64,000 nt of DNA from Hymenobacter persicinus (GCF_004167665.1 NZ_SEWE01000004.1:1-64000), one strand, 5' to 3'; shown: positions 49,444 to 58,633, counted from the first letter of the stretch. Notes: generated from the letters alone by a model not told the origin. Numbers and translations are program-made.

Positions 49444-50145
49444 ATGAAGCTAAAAGTAATCCTGACCGGGGCTACCGGCATGGTGGGCGAGGGCGTGCTG
49501 CTCGAGTGCCTGCGCGACCCCAACGTGGAGCAGGTGCTGAGCGTGGGCCGGCGGCCCAGCGGACACACCCACCCCAAGCTGCGCGAAATCCTGCACGCCG
49601 ACTTTCACGATTTGGCGCCCATTCAGGACCAGCTCACGGGCTACGACGCCTGCTTTTTCTGCCTGGGCGTGTCGTCGGTGGGCCTGAAGGAGCCCGAGTA
49701 CCGCCGCGCCACCTACGACTTAACCCTGCACTTCGCCCAAACTCTGCTGCCCCGCAACCCCGACCTGACGTTCTGCTACGTGTCGGGCGCGGGCACCGAC
49801 GGGACCCTGCAAAGCCGGCAGATGTGGGCCCGGGTGAAGGGACAAACCGAAAACGAGCTGCTTGGCCTGGGCTTTAAGCAGGCCTACATGTTCCGGCCGG
49901 GCATGCTGCGCCCCACGCCGGGCCAGCAGCACGTGCTGTCGTACTACAAGTACTTCGGCTGGCTCTACCCGGTGCTGCGCACGCTCACGCCCCGGTTTGT
50001 GTCGACGCTGGCCGAACTTGGGCGCGCCATGCTCACCGTGACCCGGCGCGGCTACGCCAAGCCCGTGCTGGAAGTGCCGGATATCGTGGCGGTGGCCAAG
50101 AAGCAAGCTTTTGATCCTGGGGCCAGCATCCTGAACAAAGCGTAG
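49444..50145 (+). CDS. NAD(P)-dependent epimerase/dehydratase-like protein
   Basis: A 233-residue atypical short-chain dehydrogenase fold. The glycine-rich dinucleotide loop is LTGATGMVGEG at the N-terminus, and DACFFCLGVSSVGLKEPEYR follows the fourth strand. The C-terminal half has KGQTENELLGLGFKQAYMFRPGML, where the YxxxK catalytic pair is not clear. Related proteins resemble HTATIP2/YbjT types whose substrate is unknown. It sits 32 bp after the 110-residue hypothetical gene. Confidence 0.82.
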   Translation: MKLKVILTGATGMVGEGVLLECLRDPNVEQVLSVGRRPSGHTHPKLREILHADFHDLAPIQDQLTGYDACFFCLGVSSVGLKEPEYRRATYDLTLHFAQTLLPRNPDLTFCYVSGAGTDGTLQSRQMWARVKGQTENELLGLGFKQAYMFRPGMLRPTPGQQHVLSYYKYFGWLYPVLRTLTPRFVSTLAELGRAMLTVTRRGYAKPVLEVPDIVAVAKKQAFDPGASILNKA

Positions 50146-50198
50146 GCGGGCCGGAAAGCAAGGGTGTGCTGGTGTCCGCCGGCCCGGCTTGAATCCGC

Positions 50199-50206
50199 TA
50201 CCTTTG
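50199..50206 (+). promoter_or_regulatory. -7 promoter element (TACCTTTG) of the HAD phosphatase
   Basis: An exact TAnnTTTG on plus, 20 bp before the ATG at 50227. Confidence 0.55.
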
Positions 50207-50226
50207 CCCGGAACCCACCCCGCCGC

Positions 50227-50883
50227 ATGATTCGCACCGTCATCTTCGACATGGACGGCGTGCTCGTTGATACTGAGCCGCTCCACCACGACGCTTTTTT
50301 CCGCCACTTTGCCGAATTGGGCATTCCCATGTCGGATGCGGAGTACGCCACGTTCCTGGGCTCTTCCACCCGCAACGTGTACCAGTTGCTCAAGGCCCAG
50401 TTTGACCTCCCGCAGGACGTGGAGGCGCTGATAAACCGCAAACGGGAGCATTTCGCCAAGTCCTTCGATGCCTCCGCCGACCTGGACCTGCTGCCCGGGG
50501 CTCGGGAGCTGATTCTGGACCTGCACCGGGCCGGCGTGCCGTTGCAGCTGGCCTCGTCGGCCTCCAAGGAAACCATTGCCCGCGTGTTCACCCGCTTCGG
50601 GCTGTATCCGTACTTCGACAACCTAGTCAGCGGCGAGGATTTTCCGCGCTCCAAGCCCGACCCGGCCATTTTCCTGCACGCGGCCCAGCTGGCCGGCATC
50701 GCGCCCGCCGAGTGCCTGGTGATTGAGGACTCGGCCAACGGCGTGACGGCGGCCAAGGCGGCCGGCATGTATTGTATCGGCTACAAAAGCGAGCATTCCG
50801 AAGGCCAGGACCTGCACCACGCCGACCAGGTTGTGTCCCACCTGGGCCAGCTCAGCGCGGCCGGCATCCTGGCCCTGGCCTAG
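50227..50883 (+). CDS. HAD-family phosphatase, beta-phosphoglucomutase-like
   Basis: A 218-residue HAD subfamily I enzyme. Motif I is FDMDGVLVDTEPLHHDAF (nucleophile Asp8, acid Asp10), motif II is LASSASKETI, motif III is the Lys of SKPDPAIFLHAA, and motif IV is VIEDSANGVTAAKAAGM. The helical C1 cap lies at about 18-85. The DTEPLHHDAF cap start is typical of phosphosugar phosphatases and beta-phosphoglucomutases. The ATG at 50227 follows a promoter. Substrate unknown; no sugar operon surrounds it. Confidence 0.9.
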   Translation: MIRTVIFDMDGVLVDTEPLHHDAFFRHFAELGIPMSDAEYATFLGSSTRNVYQLLKAQFDLPQDVEALINRKREHFAKSFDASADLDLLPGARELILDLHRAGVPLQLASSASKETIARVFTRFGLYPYFDNLVSGEDFPRSKPDPAIFLHAAQLAGIAPAECLVIEDSANGVTAAKAAGMYCIGYKSEHSEGQDLHHADQVVSHLGQLSAAGILALA

Positions 50884-50899
50884 CCCGGCCGCCGCGGCG

Positions 50900-51361
50900 C
50901 TACTGACAGCCGTCCTTGCGGCGGGTATCGATGATGTGCACGATGCGCCAACCCGCGGCCAGCTTCACCAACTGAAAGGAGTTGTAGCCGCAGTGGCTGA
51001 ACTTGGTGCCCACGTAAAACTGGTAGGGCGTCCAGACGCTGGCGAGTTGGGCATCGACGAGCACCTGCTCGAAGCGGATGCGCTCATCGTACACTTCCGG
51101 GTGGGACGTGCCGACGGCTTTGAGAAACGCACTGACCTTTTCGGTGCCCACCTGCACGCCGGTGCGGGTGGTGATGGTGTGCAGCACGGCCCCGGGCGCC
51201 AGCGTGCTGCGCACCACGGTACTGTCGCCGCGGCGCATGCCCTCGAAAAAGCGGGTAATGGTTTGCTTGACGGCTTCAGACTCGGCCGCGGCCGGGGCTT
51301 GGGCCCGGGCCGCCGGCGCGGCCAGCAGCAGAAAACCGGGCAGAAGTAGGAGTAGACGCAT
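50900..51361 (-). CDS. Exported NTF2-like (SnoaL-type) protein
   Basis: A 153-residue protein with a signal peptide (MRLLLLLPGFLLLAAPAARA-QA) and an NTF2-like cone fold: EAVKQTITRFFEGMRRGDST, then LAPGAVLHTITTRTGVQVG, and late strands FSHCGYNSFQLVKLAAGWRIVHIIDTRRK. Such domains bind small hydrophobic ligands or act as scaffolds; no catalytic residues can be assigned. The ATG at 51361 gives the signal peptide; longer versions do not. It is convergent with the HAD phosphatase with a 16-bp gap. Confidence 0.82.
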   Translation of the reverse strand: MRLLLLLPGFLLLAAPAARAQAPAAAESEAVKQTITRFFEGMRRGDSTVVRSTLAPGAVLHTITTRTGVQVGTEKVSAFLKAVGTSHPEVYDERIRFEQVLVDAQLASVWTPYQFYVGTKFSHCGYNSFQLVKLAAGWRIVHIIDTRRKDGCQ

Positions 51362-51619
51362 GGCGGGGCAGAAAGTGAGATACAGCCCAAGGTAACCAGC
51401 TTGCCGGCGGAGTTGCACGGGCCGGGCTGCCGCGCGCCACCGACGTGGGCGGCCTGCTGCGGCTGGTCCGGGCGGGTGGATGCGCCGCCGCCCCGCCGCG
51501 GGAAGTTCGGGTGGACTGGTCACCAGTCCGCCGCCCGCCATTTTTGCGAATCTATTTACCTTGCCGGCAAATCATTCCGCCCCGGCGGGTGTTCTGTACC
51601 CGTACCAAACCTCAGCTTT

Positions 51620-51796
51620 ATGGAAGGCCGCAACCTGTTTAACTTCGGTCCCGCACTCGGTTATTTCTTCCGCCGGAATGATCCGAACCGCAAAACCAAC
51701 TTCAACCTGCGCACCATGCACTTCATCAACAAGCTCAGCATGGCCATGTTCCTGGTCGGCTTGTGCGTGGTGCTGTACCGTCTGTTTACCCGCTAA
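51620..51796 (+). CDS. Small single-pass membrane protein, DUF6728-like
   Basis: A 58-residue protein. The soluble start (MEGRNLFNFGPALGYFFRRN) is followed by NLRTMHFINKLSMAMFLVG and one membrane helix (about 38-54) ending VLYRLFTR. The FNLRTMHFINKLS motif is what I remember of the DUF6728 family, restricted to Bacteroidetes and of unknown function. The ATG at 51620 is the natural start. TACCTTGC at 51557-51564 is a near match to the -7 element. Confidence 0.75.
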   Translation: MEGRNLFNFGPALGYFFRRNDPNRKTNFNLRTMHFINKLSMAMFLVGLCVVLYRLFTR

Positions 51797-51860
51797 ACTG
51801 CGGGCGTATGGCGAGCCGGTGTAGAATGCCGGTTCGCGGCTACCGTTTTTTGCCCTTCGT

Positions 51861-52220
51861 ATGAACATCGAAGACTTCCGCGACTATTGTCTGCTCAAGC
51901 CCGGCGTAACGGAAGAAACGCCGTTTGGCCCCGAAACCCTGGTCTTTAAAGTGGGTGGTAAAGTATTCGCCCTCACCGACATCGACACGTTTGGCAGCAT
52001 CAACCTGAAGTGCGACCCGGCCCGGGCCGTGGACCTGCGCGAAAACTACGACTACGTGCTGCCGGGTTACCACATGAACAAAAAACACTGGAACACGATC
52101 CTCATCGGCACCGGGGCCACCGACTTTCAGCTGCGCGAATGGATTGACCATTCCTACGACCTGGTGCTGGCTTCCCTGCCCAAAGTCCGGCGCGCCGAGC
52201 TGACCGGGCCGCTCGAATAA
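51861..52220 (+). CDS. MmcQ/YjbR family protein
   Basis: A 119-residue protein of the YjbR fold (double-wing, CyaY-like). It begins MNIEDFRDYCLLKPGVTEET and contains FKVGGKVFALTDID, then PGYHMNKKHWNTILIG, all typical. Some relatives are called DNA-binding but the role is not established. It starts 64 bp after the DUF6728-like gene on the same strand and may be co-transcribed. Confidence 0.88.
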   Translation: MNIEDFRDYCLLKPGVTEETPFGPETLVFKVGGKVFALTDIDTFGSINLKCDPARAVDLRENYDYVLPGYHMNKKHWNTILIGTGATDFQLREWIDHSYDLVLASLPKVRRAELTGPLE

Positions 52221-52294
52221 GGCCGCCCCGGCCTAAGCGCCATGCAGAGCCTTTTGGGTCTGGCAGTAAGCTGTTGCGCAATTTTTTAAACCAG

Positions 52295-52317
52295 ATTGTA
52301 ACATTAGTGGTTACAAT
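52295..52317. promoter_or_regulatory. Operator 1 in front of the Rrf2 gene (ATTGTAAC-N7-GTTACAAT)
   Basis: A perfect 8-bp inverted repeat with a 7-bp spacer. It fills the space between a TTG (52296-52298) and the TACCTTTG -7 element (52320-52327), so a bound dimer would exclude RNA polymerase. The same architecture occurs at 52825-52847. Confidence 0.85.
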
Positions 52318-52319
52318 GC

Positions 52320-52327
52320 TACCTTTG
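52320..52327 (+). promoter_or_regulatory. -7 promoter element (TACCTTTG) of the Rrf2 gene
   Basis: An exact TAnnTTTG, 2 bp after the operator and 39 bp before the ATG at 52367. It rules out the in-frame start at about 52317. Confidence 0.65.
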
Positions 52328-52366
52328 TCGTACTTCGCCTCCGTTTGGCCCAGTGCCCCCCAACTT

Positions 52367-52810
52367 ATGCAGATCAGCAGCCGTTTTTCCGTCGCCGTGC
52401 ACGTGCTTTCCCTGCTGGCTTTGCAGGAGCCCACCGACGTGCTGCTGACCTCGGAGCGCATGGCCGGCAGCGTTAACACCAACCCAGTGGTGATTCGCCG
52501 GATTCTGGGCCAGCTCAAAAAGGCGGGTTTGGTAGAGGTGCGGCCGGCCGCGGGCGGTACGTTTCTGGCCCGGTCACCGGTCGCTATTTCTCTGCTCGAC
52601 GTGTACCGGGCCGTGGAAGTGGTGGAAGAAGGACAGCTGTTCAGCGTCCACGACAAGCCCAACCCGGCCTGCCCGGTGGGCCGCACCATTCAGTCGGCCC
52701 TGGACCACACCCTGCAGCGTGCCCAGACGGCCCTGGAGCAAGTGCTGGCCGCCACCACCCTGCAGCAGGTCACGACGGACATTCAGCAGAAGGCCGGTCT
52801 GCTCACCTGA
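52367..52810 (+). CDS. Rrf2-family transcriptional regulator (YwnA-like, no Fe-S ligands)
   Basis: A 147-residue winged-helix regulator. It begins MQISSRFSVAVHVLSLLALQ and has the DNA-recognition helix in NTNPVVIRRILGQLKKAGLV, a wing with GGTFLARS, and a long dimerisation helix near the C-terminus. Only one Cys (NPACPVG) is present, so the three-cysteine Fe-S cluster of IscR is absent and the protein is of the YwnA/CymR-like type. Its promoter contains a perfect operator, indicating autoregulation. The gene behind it has the same operator. The signal is unknown. Confidence 0.9.
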   Translation: MQISSRFSVAVHVLSLLALQEPTDVLLTSERMAGSVNTNPVVIRRILGQLKKAGLVEVRPAAGGTFLARSPVAISLLDVYRAVEVVEEGQLFSVHDKPNPACPVGRTIQSALDHTLQRAQTALEQVLAATTLQQVTTDIQQKAGLLT

Positions 52811-52824
52811 TTTTTTTGCCTAGA

Positions 52825-52847
52825 ATTGTAACAATGGCAGTTACAAT
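52825..52847. promoter_or_regulatory. Operator 2 in front of the NAD(P)-binding gene (ATTGTAAC-N7-GTTACAAT)
   Basis: Both 8-bp half-sites are identical to operator 1 and the spacer is again 7 bp (different sequence). TAGGTTGT follows directly at 52847-52854 as a weak -7 element, 18 bp after the TTG in the left half-site. The ATG is at 52884. Confidence 0.85.
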
Positions 52848-52883
52848 AGGTTGTTCTTTCACTTCACCCAAACTCTTTCTACC

Positions 52884-53534
52884 ATGAAAATTGCTCTCAT
52901 TGGCGCCACTGGCTTCGTTGGTTCGAAGCTGCTCACCGAAGCCCTGAACCGCGGCCACCAGGTTACGGCCATCGTACGCGACCCGGCCAAGCTCACCGCT
53001 CAAAATCCCAACCTGACCGTGGTAACCGGCGACGTGAACAAAGTCGACGAGCTGGCCGCCCAGCTCGCGGGCCACGACGTGGTTATCAACTCCTTCAACG
53101 CTGGCTGGGACAATCCTAACCTCTACCACGACTTTTTGCAGGGAGCCAAGGATGTGGAGGCCGCCACCGAAAAGTCGGGTGTGCAGCGTCTGATTGCCAT
53201 TGGTGGGGCCGGCAGCCTCTACATCGACGGTCATCAGCTCGTCGACGGCCCGCAGTTCCCGCAGGAGTACAAGGCCGGCGCCACCGCCGCCCGCGACTAC
53301 CTCAACCTGCTTAAGCAGAACCAGACCCTGGACTGGACCTTCGTAAGCCCCGCCATTGAGATGCACCAGGGCATCGACACGGGCCGCACCGGGCACTACC
53401 GCCTGGGCCTCGAAAACCCCGTTTTCAACGCCGAAGGCCGTAGCATCCTCTCCGGCGAAGACCTGGCCGTAGCCATTATCGACGAAGCCGAGCAGCACCG
53501 CCACAGCCGTCAGCGCTTCACGGCCGCATATTAA
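52884..53534 (+). CDS. NAD(P)-binding NmrA/YwnB-like oxidoreductase
   Basis: A 216-residue atypical SDR. The dinucleotide loop is LIGATGFVGSKLLTEAL at residues 5-21, followed by TAIVRDPAKL and, after strand 4, INSFNAGWDNPNLYHDFLQG. RLIAIGGAGSLYIDG and TFVSPAIEMHQGIDTGRTG are characteristic of the YwnB group. The catalytic YxxxK pair is absent, so it may sense redox state or reduce an unknown compound. Like ywnA-ywnB in Bacillus subtilis, it sits next to an Rrf2 gene and shares its operator. A strong terminator follows. Confidence 0.9.
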   Translation: MKIALIGATGFVGSKLLTEALNRGHQVTAIVRDPAKLTAQNPNLTVVTGDVNKVDELAAQLAGHDVVINSFNAGWDNPNLYHDFLQGAKDVEAATEKSGVQRLIAIGGAGSLYIDGHQLVDGPQFPQEYKAGATAARDYLNLLKQNQTLDWTFVSPAIEMHQGIDTGRTGHYRLGLENPVFNAEGRSILSGEDLAVAIIDEAEQHRHSRQRFTAAY

Positions 53535-53542
53535 GGCTGAAC

Positions 53543-53590
53543 AATAACAAAAAGGCCCGCTGGAGTTGTCCAACGGGCCTTTTTGTTATT
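53543..53590. terminator. Bidirectional terminator between the NmrA-like gene and leuS
   Basis: A perfect 17-bp stem pairs 53543-53559 with 53574-53590 around a 14-nt loop; both strands end in U-rich tails. It ends 16 bp before the leuS stop. Confidence 0.93.
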
Positions 53591-53606
53591 ACTGGCACGC
53601 GGTGCC

Positions 53607-56384
53607 TTACACCACTATGTTGACCATGCGGCCGGGCACGACGATGAACTTCTTGGGCTCTTTGCCCTCGGCGAAGCGGGCCAGGAAACCGGATGCGCGC
53701 ACGGCGGCCTCGATGTCGGCGGCGGTGGCGGTGGCAGCAAACTGCTGGGTTTCGCGCACCTTGCCGTTGATGGCTACCGGGTAGTTCACCGTATCCTCGA
53801 CCAGAAATTCCTCGCGGAACTCGGGATACTGGGCCGCGCTGATAGAGCCGGCCGCGTGGCCCAGCTTGGTCCAGAGCTCCTCGGCCAGGTGGGGCGCGTA
53901 AGGCGACAGCAGAATGCAGAGCGGCTCCAGGATGGCGCGTTTGTGCGAGTCGAGGGCCGTAAGCTCGTTCACCGTTATCATCAGGGCGCTGACGGTGGTG
54001 TTAAACGAGAACTTCTCGATATCCTCTTCCACCTTCTTGATGGCCTTGTGCAGGGCCTTGAGCTCGGCAGGCGAAGCGGCTTCGTCGATTACGGCGAAGT
54101 CGCCGTCCTGGGGGTGGTAGAGGCGCCAGAGCTTCTTGAGGAAGCCCGAAACGCCGCTCATGCCGTTGGTATTCCAGGGCTTGTATTGCTCCAGGGGACC
54201 CAAAAACATTTCGTAGAGGCGCAGAGCGTCGGCGCCGTATTGCTCTACCAATACGTCGGGGCTGACCACGTTGAACTTGCCCTTCGACATTTTTTCGACC
54301 TCCCAACCACATACATAACGGCCGTCATCTTCGAGGATGAACTCGGCTGAAGCGTAATCGGGGCGCCATTTTTTGAAAGCCTCAGTGTCCAGAATATCGT
54401 TGTGTACGATGTTCACGTCGACGTGCAGGGCGGTGGTTTCGTGTTGGTCTTTCTTGCCCAGGGTGACGAACGTGTTGGTGCCGTTGATGCGGTACACGAA
54501 GTTCGAGCGGCCCAGGATCATACCCTGGTTGATGAGCTTCTGGAAGGGCTCATTGGCCGAAACCAGACCGTGGTCTTTTAGAAACAGGTGCCAGAAGCGG
54601 GAGTAGAGCAGGTGGCCCGTAGCGTGCTCTGCGCCACCGAGATATAAATCAACATTCTGCCAGTACTGCTCGGCTTCCTCGCCCACGAAACGCTCGGCGT
54701 TGTGCGGGTCCATGTAGCGCAGGTAGTACCACGAAGAACCGGCCCAGCCGGGCATGGTGCTGAGCTCGTACTCGTACTGGCCCTTGTACTTCCAGTCCTT
54801 GGCCCGGCCCAGGGGCGGCTCCCCGGTTTCGGTGGGCTTGTACTCGTCGATTTCGGGCAGCACCAGGGGCAGGTCGGCCTCGGCTACGCCGTAGGCCACG
54901 CCTTCCTTGTAGTAAATCGGGATGGGCTCGCCCCAGTAGCGCTGGCGGCCGAAGATGGCGTCGCGGATGCGGAAGTTGGTTTTGCCCTTGCCGATGCCGC
55001 GGGTTTCGAGCTCCTGAATCAGCTTGGCAGTGGCCTGCTTGTAGTCCAGGCCCTCGATGAGGCCGTGCAGGTAGCGGCCTTCTTTGGTCGGGTCGGCCTG
55101 CTCCTCAATCTGCTGCTGATCCACGACCTGCACGATGGGCAGGTTGAAGTGCTTGGCGAAGACGTAGTCGCGCTGGTCGCCGCTGGGCACGGCCATCACG
55201 GCGCCGGTGCCGTAGCCAGCCAGCACGTAGTCGGCAATCCAGATCTGGATGGGCTCCCCGCTGAACGGATTGATGCCGTAGGAGCCCGTAAAGGCCCCCG
55301 ACACCGTTTTGGTGTCGGCCATCCGGTCGCGCTCCGAGCGGCGCTTGGTGGCGTCGATGTAGTCCTGCACTGCGGCCTGCTGGGCGGGTGTGGTCAGCTC
55401 GGCCACCAGCTCGTGCTCGGGGGCCAAAACGAGGAAAGTAGCGCCGTAAATCGTGTCAACCCGGGTCGTGTAGACCTTGATCTGGGCCTGGGCGTGGTCT
55501 TTCACCTCGAACGTCACCTCCGCGCCGATGCTTTTGCCTATCCAGTTGCGCTGCATCTCCTTGACCGCATCGGGCCAGTCGAGCTGGTCGAGGCCCTGGA
55601 GCAGCCGGTCGGCGTAGGCCGTGATGCGCAGGTTCCACTGGGGCATCAGACGGCGCTCCACCGGAAAGCCGCCCCGCTCGGAGAGGCCGTCCTTGACCTC
55701 GTCGTTGGAGAGCACCGTACCCAGGCCGGGGCACCAGTTTACGTAAGTATCCTGCTGGTAGGCCAGGCGGTAGGGGTGCACGGCCTGGAGCTTCTGCTTC
55801 TCGGTGAACGTCTGCCACTGCCCGGCGGTGAAGCTGTGGCGCTCTTCCTCGTCGCCGGCGGCCCGGATGCCTTCGCTGCCGTTCTGCTGAAATTTGTCGA
55901 GCAGGGTCTTGAGCGGCTCGGCCCGGTCGGTGTCGAGGTTGTACCAGGAGTTGAACAGCTTCAGGAAAATCCACTGCGTCCACTTGTAGTAGCCCGGGTC
56001 GGAGGTGCGCACCTCCCGGCTCCAGTCGTAGCTGAAGCCCAGGGCCGAAAGCTGCTCAATGTAGCGGGCAATGTTTTCGCGGGTGGTTTTCTCGGGGTGC
56101 TGGCCGGTCTGGATGGCGTACTGCTCGGCGGGGAGGCCAAACGAGTCGAAGCCCATGGGGTGCAGCACGTTGAAGCCCCGCAGGCGCTTGTAGCGCGTGA
56201 CGATGTCGGAGGCAATGTATCCCAGGGGGTGGCCCACGTGCAGCCCGGCCCCGCTGGGGTACGGGAACATGTCGAGCACGTAGTACTTGGGCTTGGCTGA
56301 GCTATTATCGGCCTTGAAGGTGGCGTTATCTTTCCAGTGGGCTTGCCACTTCTTCTCAATTTCCTGGGGACTATAGCCGGGCAT
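53607..56384 (-). CDS. leuS: Leucyl-tRNA synthetase
   Basis: LeuS charges tRNA-Leu. The 925-residue class I enzyme has the HIGH motif as HVGH (residues 49-52, in [13 protein letters not shown]), a large CP1 editing domain (about 225-450, with [15 protein letters not shown]), the catalytic half with [22 protein letters not shown], and the KMSKS motif as KMSKG near residue 698. The anticodon-binding helical domain follows. The ATG at 56384 is the correct start. A single-gene unit. Confidence 0.98.
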   Translation of the reverse strand: MPGYSPQEIEKKWQAHWKDNATFKADNSSAKPKYYVLDMFPYPSGAGLHVGHPLGYIASDIVTRYKRLRGFNVLHPMGFDSFGLPAEQYAIQTGQHPEKTTRENIARYIEQLSALGFSYDWSREVRTSDPGYYKWTQWIFLKLFNSWYNLDTDRAEPLKTLLDKFQQNGSEGIRAAGDEEERHSFTAGQWQTFTEKQKLQAVHPYRLAYQQDTYVNWCPGLGTVLSNDEVKDGLSERGGFPVERRLMPQWNLRITAYADRLLQGLDQLDWPDAVKEMQRNWIGKSIGAEVTFEVKDHAQAQIKVYTTRVDTIYGATFLVLAPEHELVAELTTPAQQAAVQDYIDATKRRSERDRMADTKTVSGAFTGSYGINPFSGEPIQIWIADYVLAGYGTGAVMAVPSGDQRDYVFAKHFNLPIVQVVDQQQIEEQADPTKEGRYLHGLIEGLDYKQATAKLIQELETRGIGKGKTNFRIRDAIFGRQRYWGEPIPIYYKEGVAYGVAEADLPLVLPEIDEYKPTETGEPPLGRAKDWKYKGQYEYELSTMPGWAGSSWYYLRYMDPHNAERFVGEEAEQYWQNVDLYLGGAEHATGHLLYSRFWHLFLKDHGLVSANEPFQKLINQGMILGRSNFVYRINGTNTFVTLGKKDQHETTALHVDVNIVHNDILDTEAFKKWRPDYASAEFILEDDGRYVCGWEVEKMSKGKFNVVSPDVLVEQYGADALRLYEMFLGPLEQYKPWNTNGMSGVSGFLKKLWRLYHPQDGDFAVIDEAASPAELKALHKAIKKVEEDIEKFSFNTTVSALMITVNELTALDSHKRAILEPLCILLSPYAPHLAEELWTKLGHAAGSISAAQYPEFREEFLVEDTVNYPVAINGKVRETQQFAATATAADIEAAVRASGFLARFAEGKEPKKFIVVPGRMVNIVV

Positions 56385-56480
56385 GGGCTTCTGCTTAGGT
56401 GGTTATTTGCTGAACCGGCGAAATTAAGCGGAAATGCCGGGAAAGGGTAATTCACCGCAAGATTAGCGCCGCCGGCTGGG

Positions 56481-57191
56481 CTAGATCAGGCCGGCCAGCG
56501 GGTCTTGGCCATCCAGGGTGCCGCGGCTGCTGAGAACCCGGAAACGGGCAAAAAGCTCCTCGCTGTACCACTGTTCCTGACGGGTGCGCTGGATGACGCC
56601 CTTGTGGGCGGCCCCGCGGTAGGCGTACTGCTGCATGCTGGCCGCCGACTTCCACACGCTGAACGTCGCTTGGCGCACAATCGGAATTTCGCCCAGCCCG
56701 ATGGCAGCCCGCACGCCCTCCGCTTGGGCAAAGGCGGTGCTGGTGGCCGGCACGGCCCGCCAGAACTGCGGGGCTTTCCAGAGCTTGATGGAGGCCCGGG
56801 TCAGGACGGCCACTGGGCCGTCGGCGGGGGCGGGCTCGGTCAGGTAGTCGAACGGGTTCTGCCCGTCCCAGCGGCCATGAGCTTTGAGCGGAGCCAGGTG
56901 CAGGGTCCAGGTTTCGCGGCAGTGCGCCTGGTAGGCGTGCCAGAGCGGGTGGGCGGCAAAGAAGGCTTCGGCGGCGGCCGGCGTTTCCCACACGGCCAGC
57001 AGGGCGTAGCGTTGGAAGTTGGGCCGCAGGCCGAAATCGTAGCCGCTACCCAGCATCTTGAAAAAGCGCAGGCCGGGCACGCGCGCCAGCTGCCGCGGCG
57101 CGGTGCCCATGCGGGCCAGGCCCCAGCGGGTGGTGCCGGGCAGCAGGGTAAACAGGGTGAGGGTCGTGAGCAAGGAGGGCAACGAAAGCAA
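56481..57191 (-). CDS. Spheroidene monooxygenase-like protein (CrtA family)
   Basis: CrtA oxygenates the acyclic end of carotenoids. The visible match is TTLTLFTLLPGTTRWGLARM at the N-terminus, then RVPGLRFFKMLGSGYDFGLR and ERYALLAVW-type FQRYALLAVWETPAAAEAFF, with TRASIKLWKAPQFWRAVPAT later; the length is about 236 residues. No ATG precedes this core in frame; the start is probably one of the TTG codons between 57173 and 57191. A TTG at 57230 is less likely because it lies in the U-tract of a terminator. Function in pigment synthesis is inferred; no other carotenoid genes are near. Confidence 0.78.
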   Translation of the reverse strand: MLSLPSLLTTLTLFTLLPGTTRWGLARMGTAPRQLARVPGLRFFKMLGSGYDFGLRPNFQRYALLAVWETPAAAEAFFAAHPLWHAYQAHCRETWTLHLAPLKAHGRWDGQNPFDYLTEPAPADGPVAVLTRASIKLWKAPQFWRAVPATSTAFAQAEGVRAAIGLGEIPIVRQATFSVWKSAASMQQYAYRGAAHKGVIQRTRQEQWYSEELFARFRVLSSRGTLDGQDPLAGLI

Positions 57192-57228
57192 GGAACCGCG
57201 CCGGCGGGGGGCGGCCCGGCAAAACAAC

Positions 57229-57258
57229 AAAAAAGGGCCGGAATTGCTTCCGGCCCTT
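57229..57258 (-). terminator. Terminator of the PPOX-fold gene
   Basis: AAGGGCCGGAA (57233-57243) pairs perfectly with TTCCGGCCCTT (57248-57258) around a 4-nt loop; on the minus strand six U follow (57229-57234). It lies 22 bp after the stop at 57280 and limits the start of the CrtA-like gene. Confidence 0.88.
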
Positions 57259-57279
57259 GGGCTTGCAAACGTACGGCGC

Positions 57280-57792
57280 CTACTTCACGTTGACTTTGGC
57301 GTGCTCGTTCACGTCGTCGGAAGTGGCCCGCTCACCGGTGGCCAGGGCTTTCACGTAGGCCGCGGCCTGGGTCAGCATGCTGCTGGGCGTGTCCCAGTAC
57401 TCACCCTTGTCGATTTCCACCTTCAGGATGTAGATGTTCGGGTCGTCCTTGCCCTTGGCAAACCAGGCGCGCATGGGCTCACTCCAGAGCTTGTCAATTT
57501 CGGCCTGGTCGCGGTAGGCGTTGGCGCGGCCCGACACCGACACGTACACGTTGTCTTCGGGCTTGCCGTAGCTCAGGTTCACGTGGCTGTCCTTCTTGAC
57601 TTCGTACACCTTGGCCGAGTCTTTATCAGTGAGGAAAACCAGGGCGCTGCTGCCGTCGGGCTTCTGGGTGTACATGGGGCGGCTGCGCAGGCTGCCGTCC
57701 TCGTCCTGGGTGGTGAGCATGGCAATGCGCACGTCCTTGATTTTATCGAGCAGCTTGGACAGGTCGTTGGTGACGGGGGATTTATCGGACAT
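57280..57792 (-). CDS. Pyridoxamine 5'-phosphate oxidase-fold protein (general stress protein 26-like)
   Basis: A 170-residue split-barrel flavin-binding fold. It reads MSDKSPVTNDLSKLLDKIKD and then VRIAMLTTQDEDGSLRSRPM, LVFLTDKDSAKVYEVKKDSH and NLSYGKPEDNVYVSVSGRA, with WFAKGKDDPNIYILKV near the C-terminus. This is the GSP26 type of FMN-binding protein rather than a true PdxH, because the PLP-binding residues of PdxH are not seen. It is cytoplasmic. The ATG at 57792 was chosen. Confidence 0.87.
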   Translation of the reverse strand: MSDKSPVTNDLSKLLDKIKDVRIAMLTTQDEDGSLRSRPMYTQKPDGSSALVFLTDKDSAKVYEVKKDSHVNLSYGKPEDNVYVSVSGRANAYRDQAEIDKLWSEPMRAWFAKGKDDPNIYILKVEIDKGEYWDTPSSMLTQAAAYVKALATGERATSDDVNEHAKVNVK

Positions 57793-57928
57793 GATGGGGG
57801 TGTTTGGAAGGAACGAAGAAAGAACAGAGGCCACCAAAGGGGCCGGTTAGCAATACGGCTCCGCGCCCCGTCGGGTTAAGCTTAACTATTAGGCGGCCGC
57901 GCCGGTTTACCCGTACTTGCTGCTACCC

Positions 57929-58546
57929 ATGAACTTTCTCGCCCACCTGCTGCTCTCCGGCTCTCCGCTGTCCACGCCCGCCTACGAGGATATCGTGGTC
58001 GGCAACTTTGCCGCCGAAGCCGTGCGGGGCCGGGCTGCCCTGGAGGCTTACCCGGCCGCCGTGCAGCGCGGTATCCGCCTGCACCGCTTCATCGATTCGT
58101 TTACCGATGCCCACCCCGTGGTGCGCCGCAGCACGGCCCGCCTGCGCGAAGCCGGTCTGGGCAAGTGGGCCGGCGTGGTGGCCGACGTGGGCTACGACCA
58201 CCTGCTGGCCCGCAGCTTCGCCGAGTTTCACCCCGCCGAGCCGTTGCCCGCCTTCGCCCAGCGCCAGTACGAGCTGCTGCAGGCCCGCCGCCAAGAGCTG
58301 CCCGAGCGCCTGCAGCACATGTTCAGCTACATGCGCCGCGACGACTGGCTCAGTGGCTACGCCCGGCCGGAAGGGCTGGAGCGCGCCCTGCTGGGCCTGA
58401 GTCGCCGCGTGCCCACGGGCGCGGTGCTGGCCACTGGGGCCGGGGCGTTTCTGGCCGCCGCCGAGGACTTCGACGCGGATTTCCGGGAATTTTGGCCGGC
58501 GCTGCGGGCGGGAGTGGCGGCGGAATTAGCTATGTTCGTGCCCTGA
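57929..58546 (+). CDS. Acyl carrier protein phosphodiesterase (AcpH family)
   Basis: AcpH removes the phosphopantetheine arm from acyl carrier protein. The 205 residues begin MNFLAHLLLSG and contain VVGNFAAEAVRGR, GIRLHRFIDSFTDAHPVV (His and Asp ligands of the Mn-binding HD-like site), GVVADVGYDHLLAR and MFSYMRRDDWLSGYARPEG, all typical of PF04336-type proteins. The ATG at 57929 is 12 bp inside a longer frame and gives the exact family start. It is 87 bp before the beta-hydroxylase gene on the same strand. Confidence 0.88.
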   Translation: MNFLAHLLLSGSPLSTPAYEDIVVGNFAAEAVRGRAALEAYPAAVQRGIRLHRFIDSFTDAHPVVRRSTARLREAGLGKWAGVVADVGYDHLLARSFAEFHPAEPLPAFAQRQYELLQARRQELPERLQHMFSYMRRDDWLSGYARPEGLERALLGLSRRVPTGAVLATGAGAFLAAAEDFDADFREFWPALRAGVAAELAMFVP

Positions 58547-58633
58547 GCCCCAGCGCGGCGGCGCCCGACCGGTTGGGCCACCGCGCCGGGGCTGTTCTTC
58601 CAGTCGTCAGGCAGCAACTTCCAGGCAGCAGCA

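Noticed and set aside
54702..56300. A 532-codon open frame on plus, antisense to leuS
   Set aside because: LeuS on minus carries all signature motifs; the plus frame has no domain.
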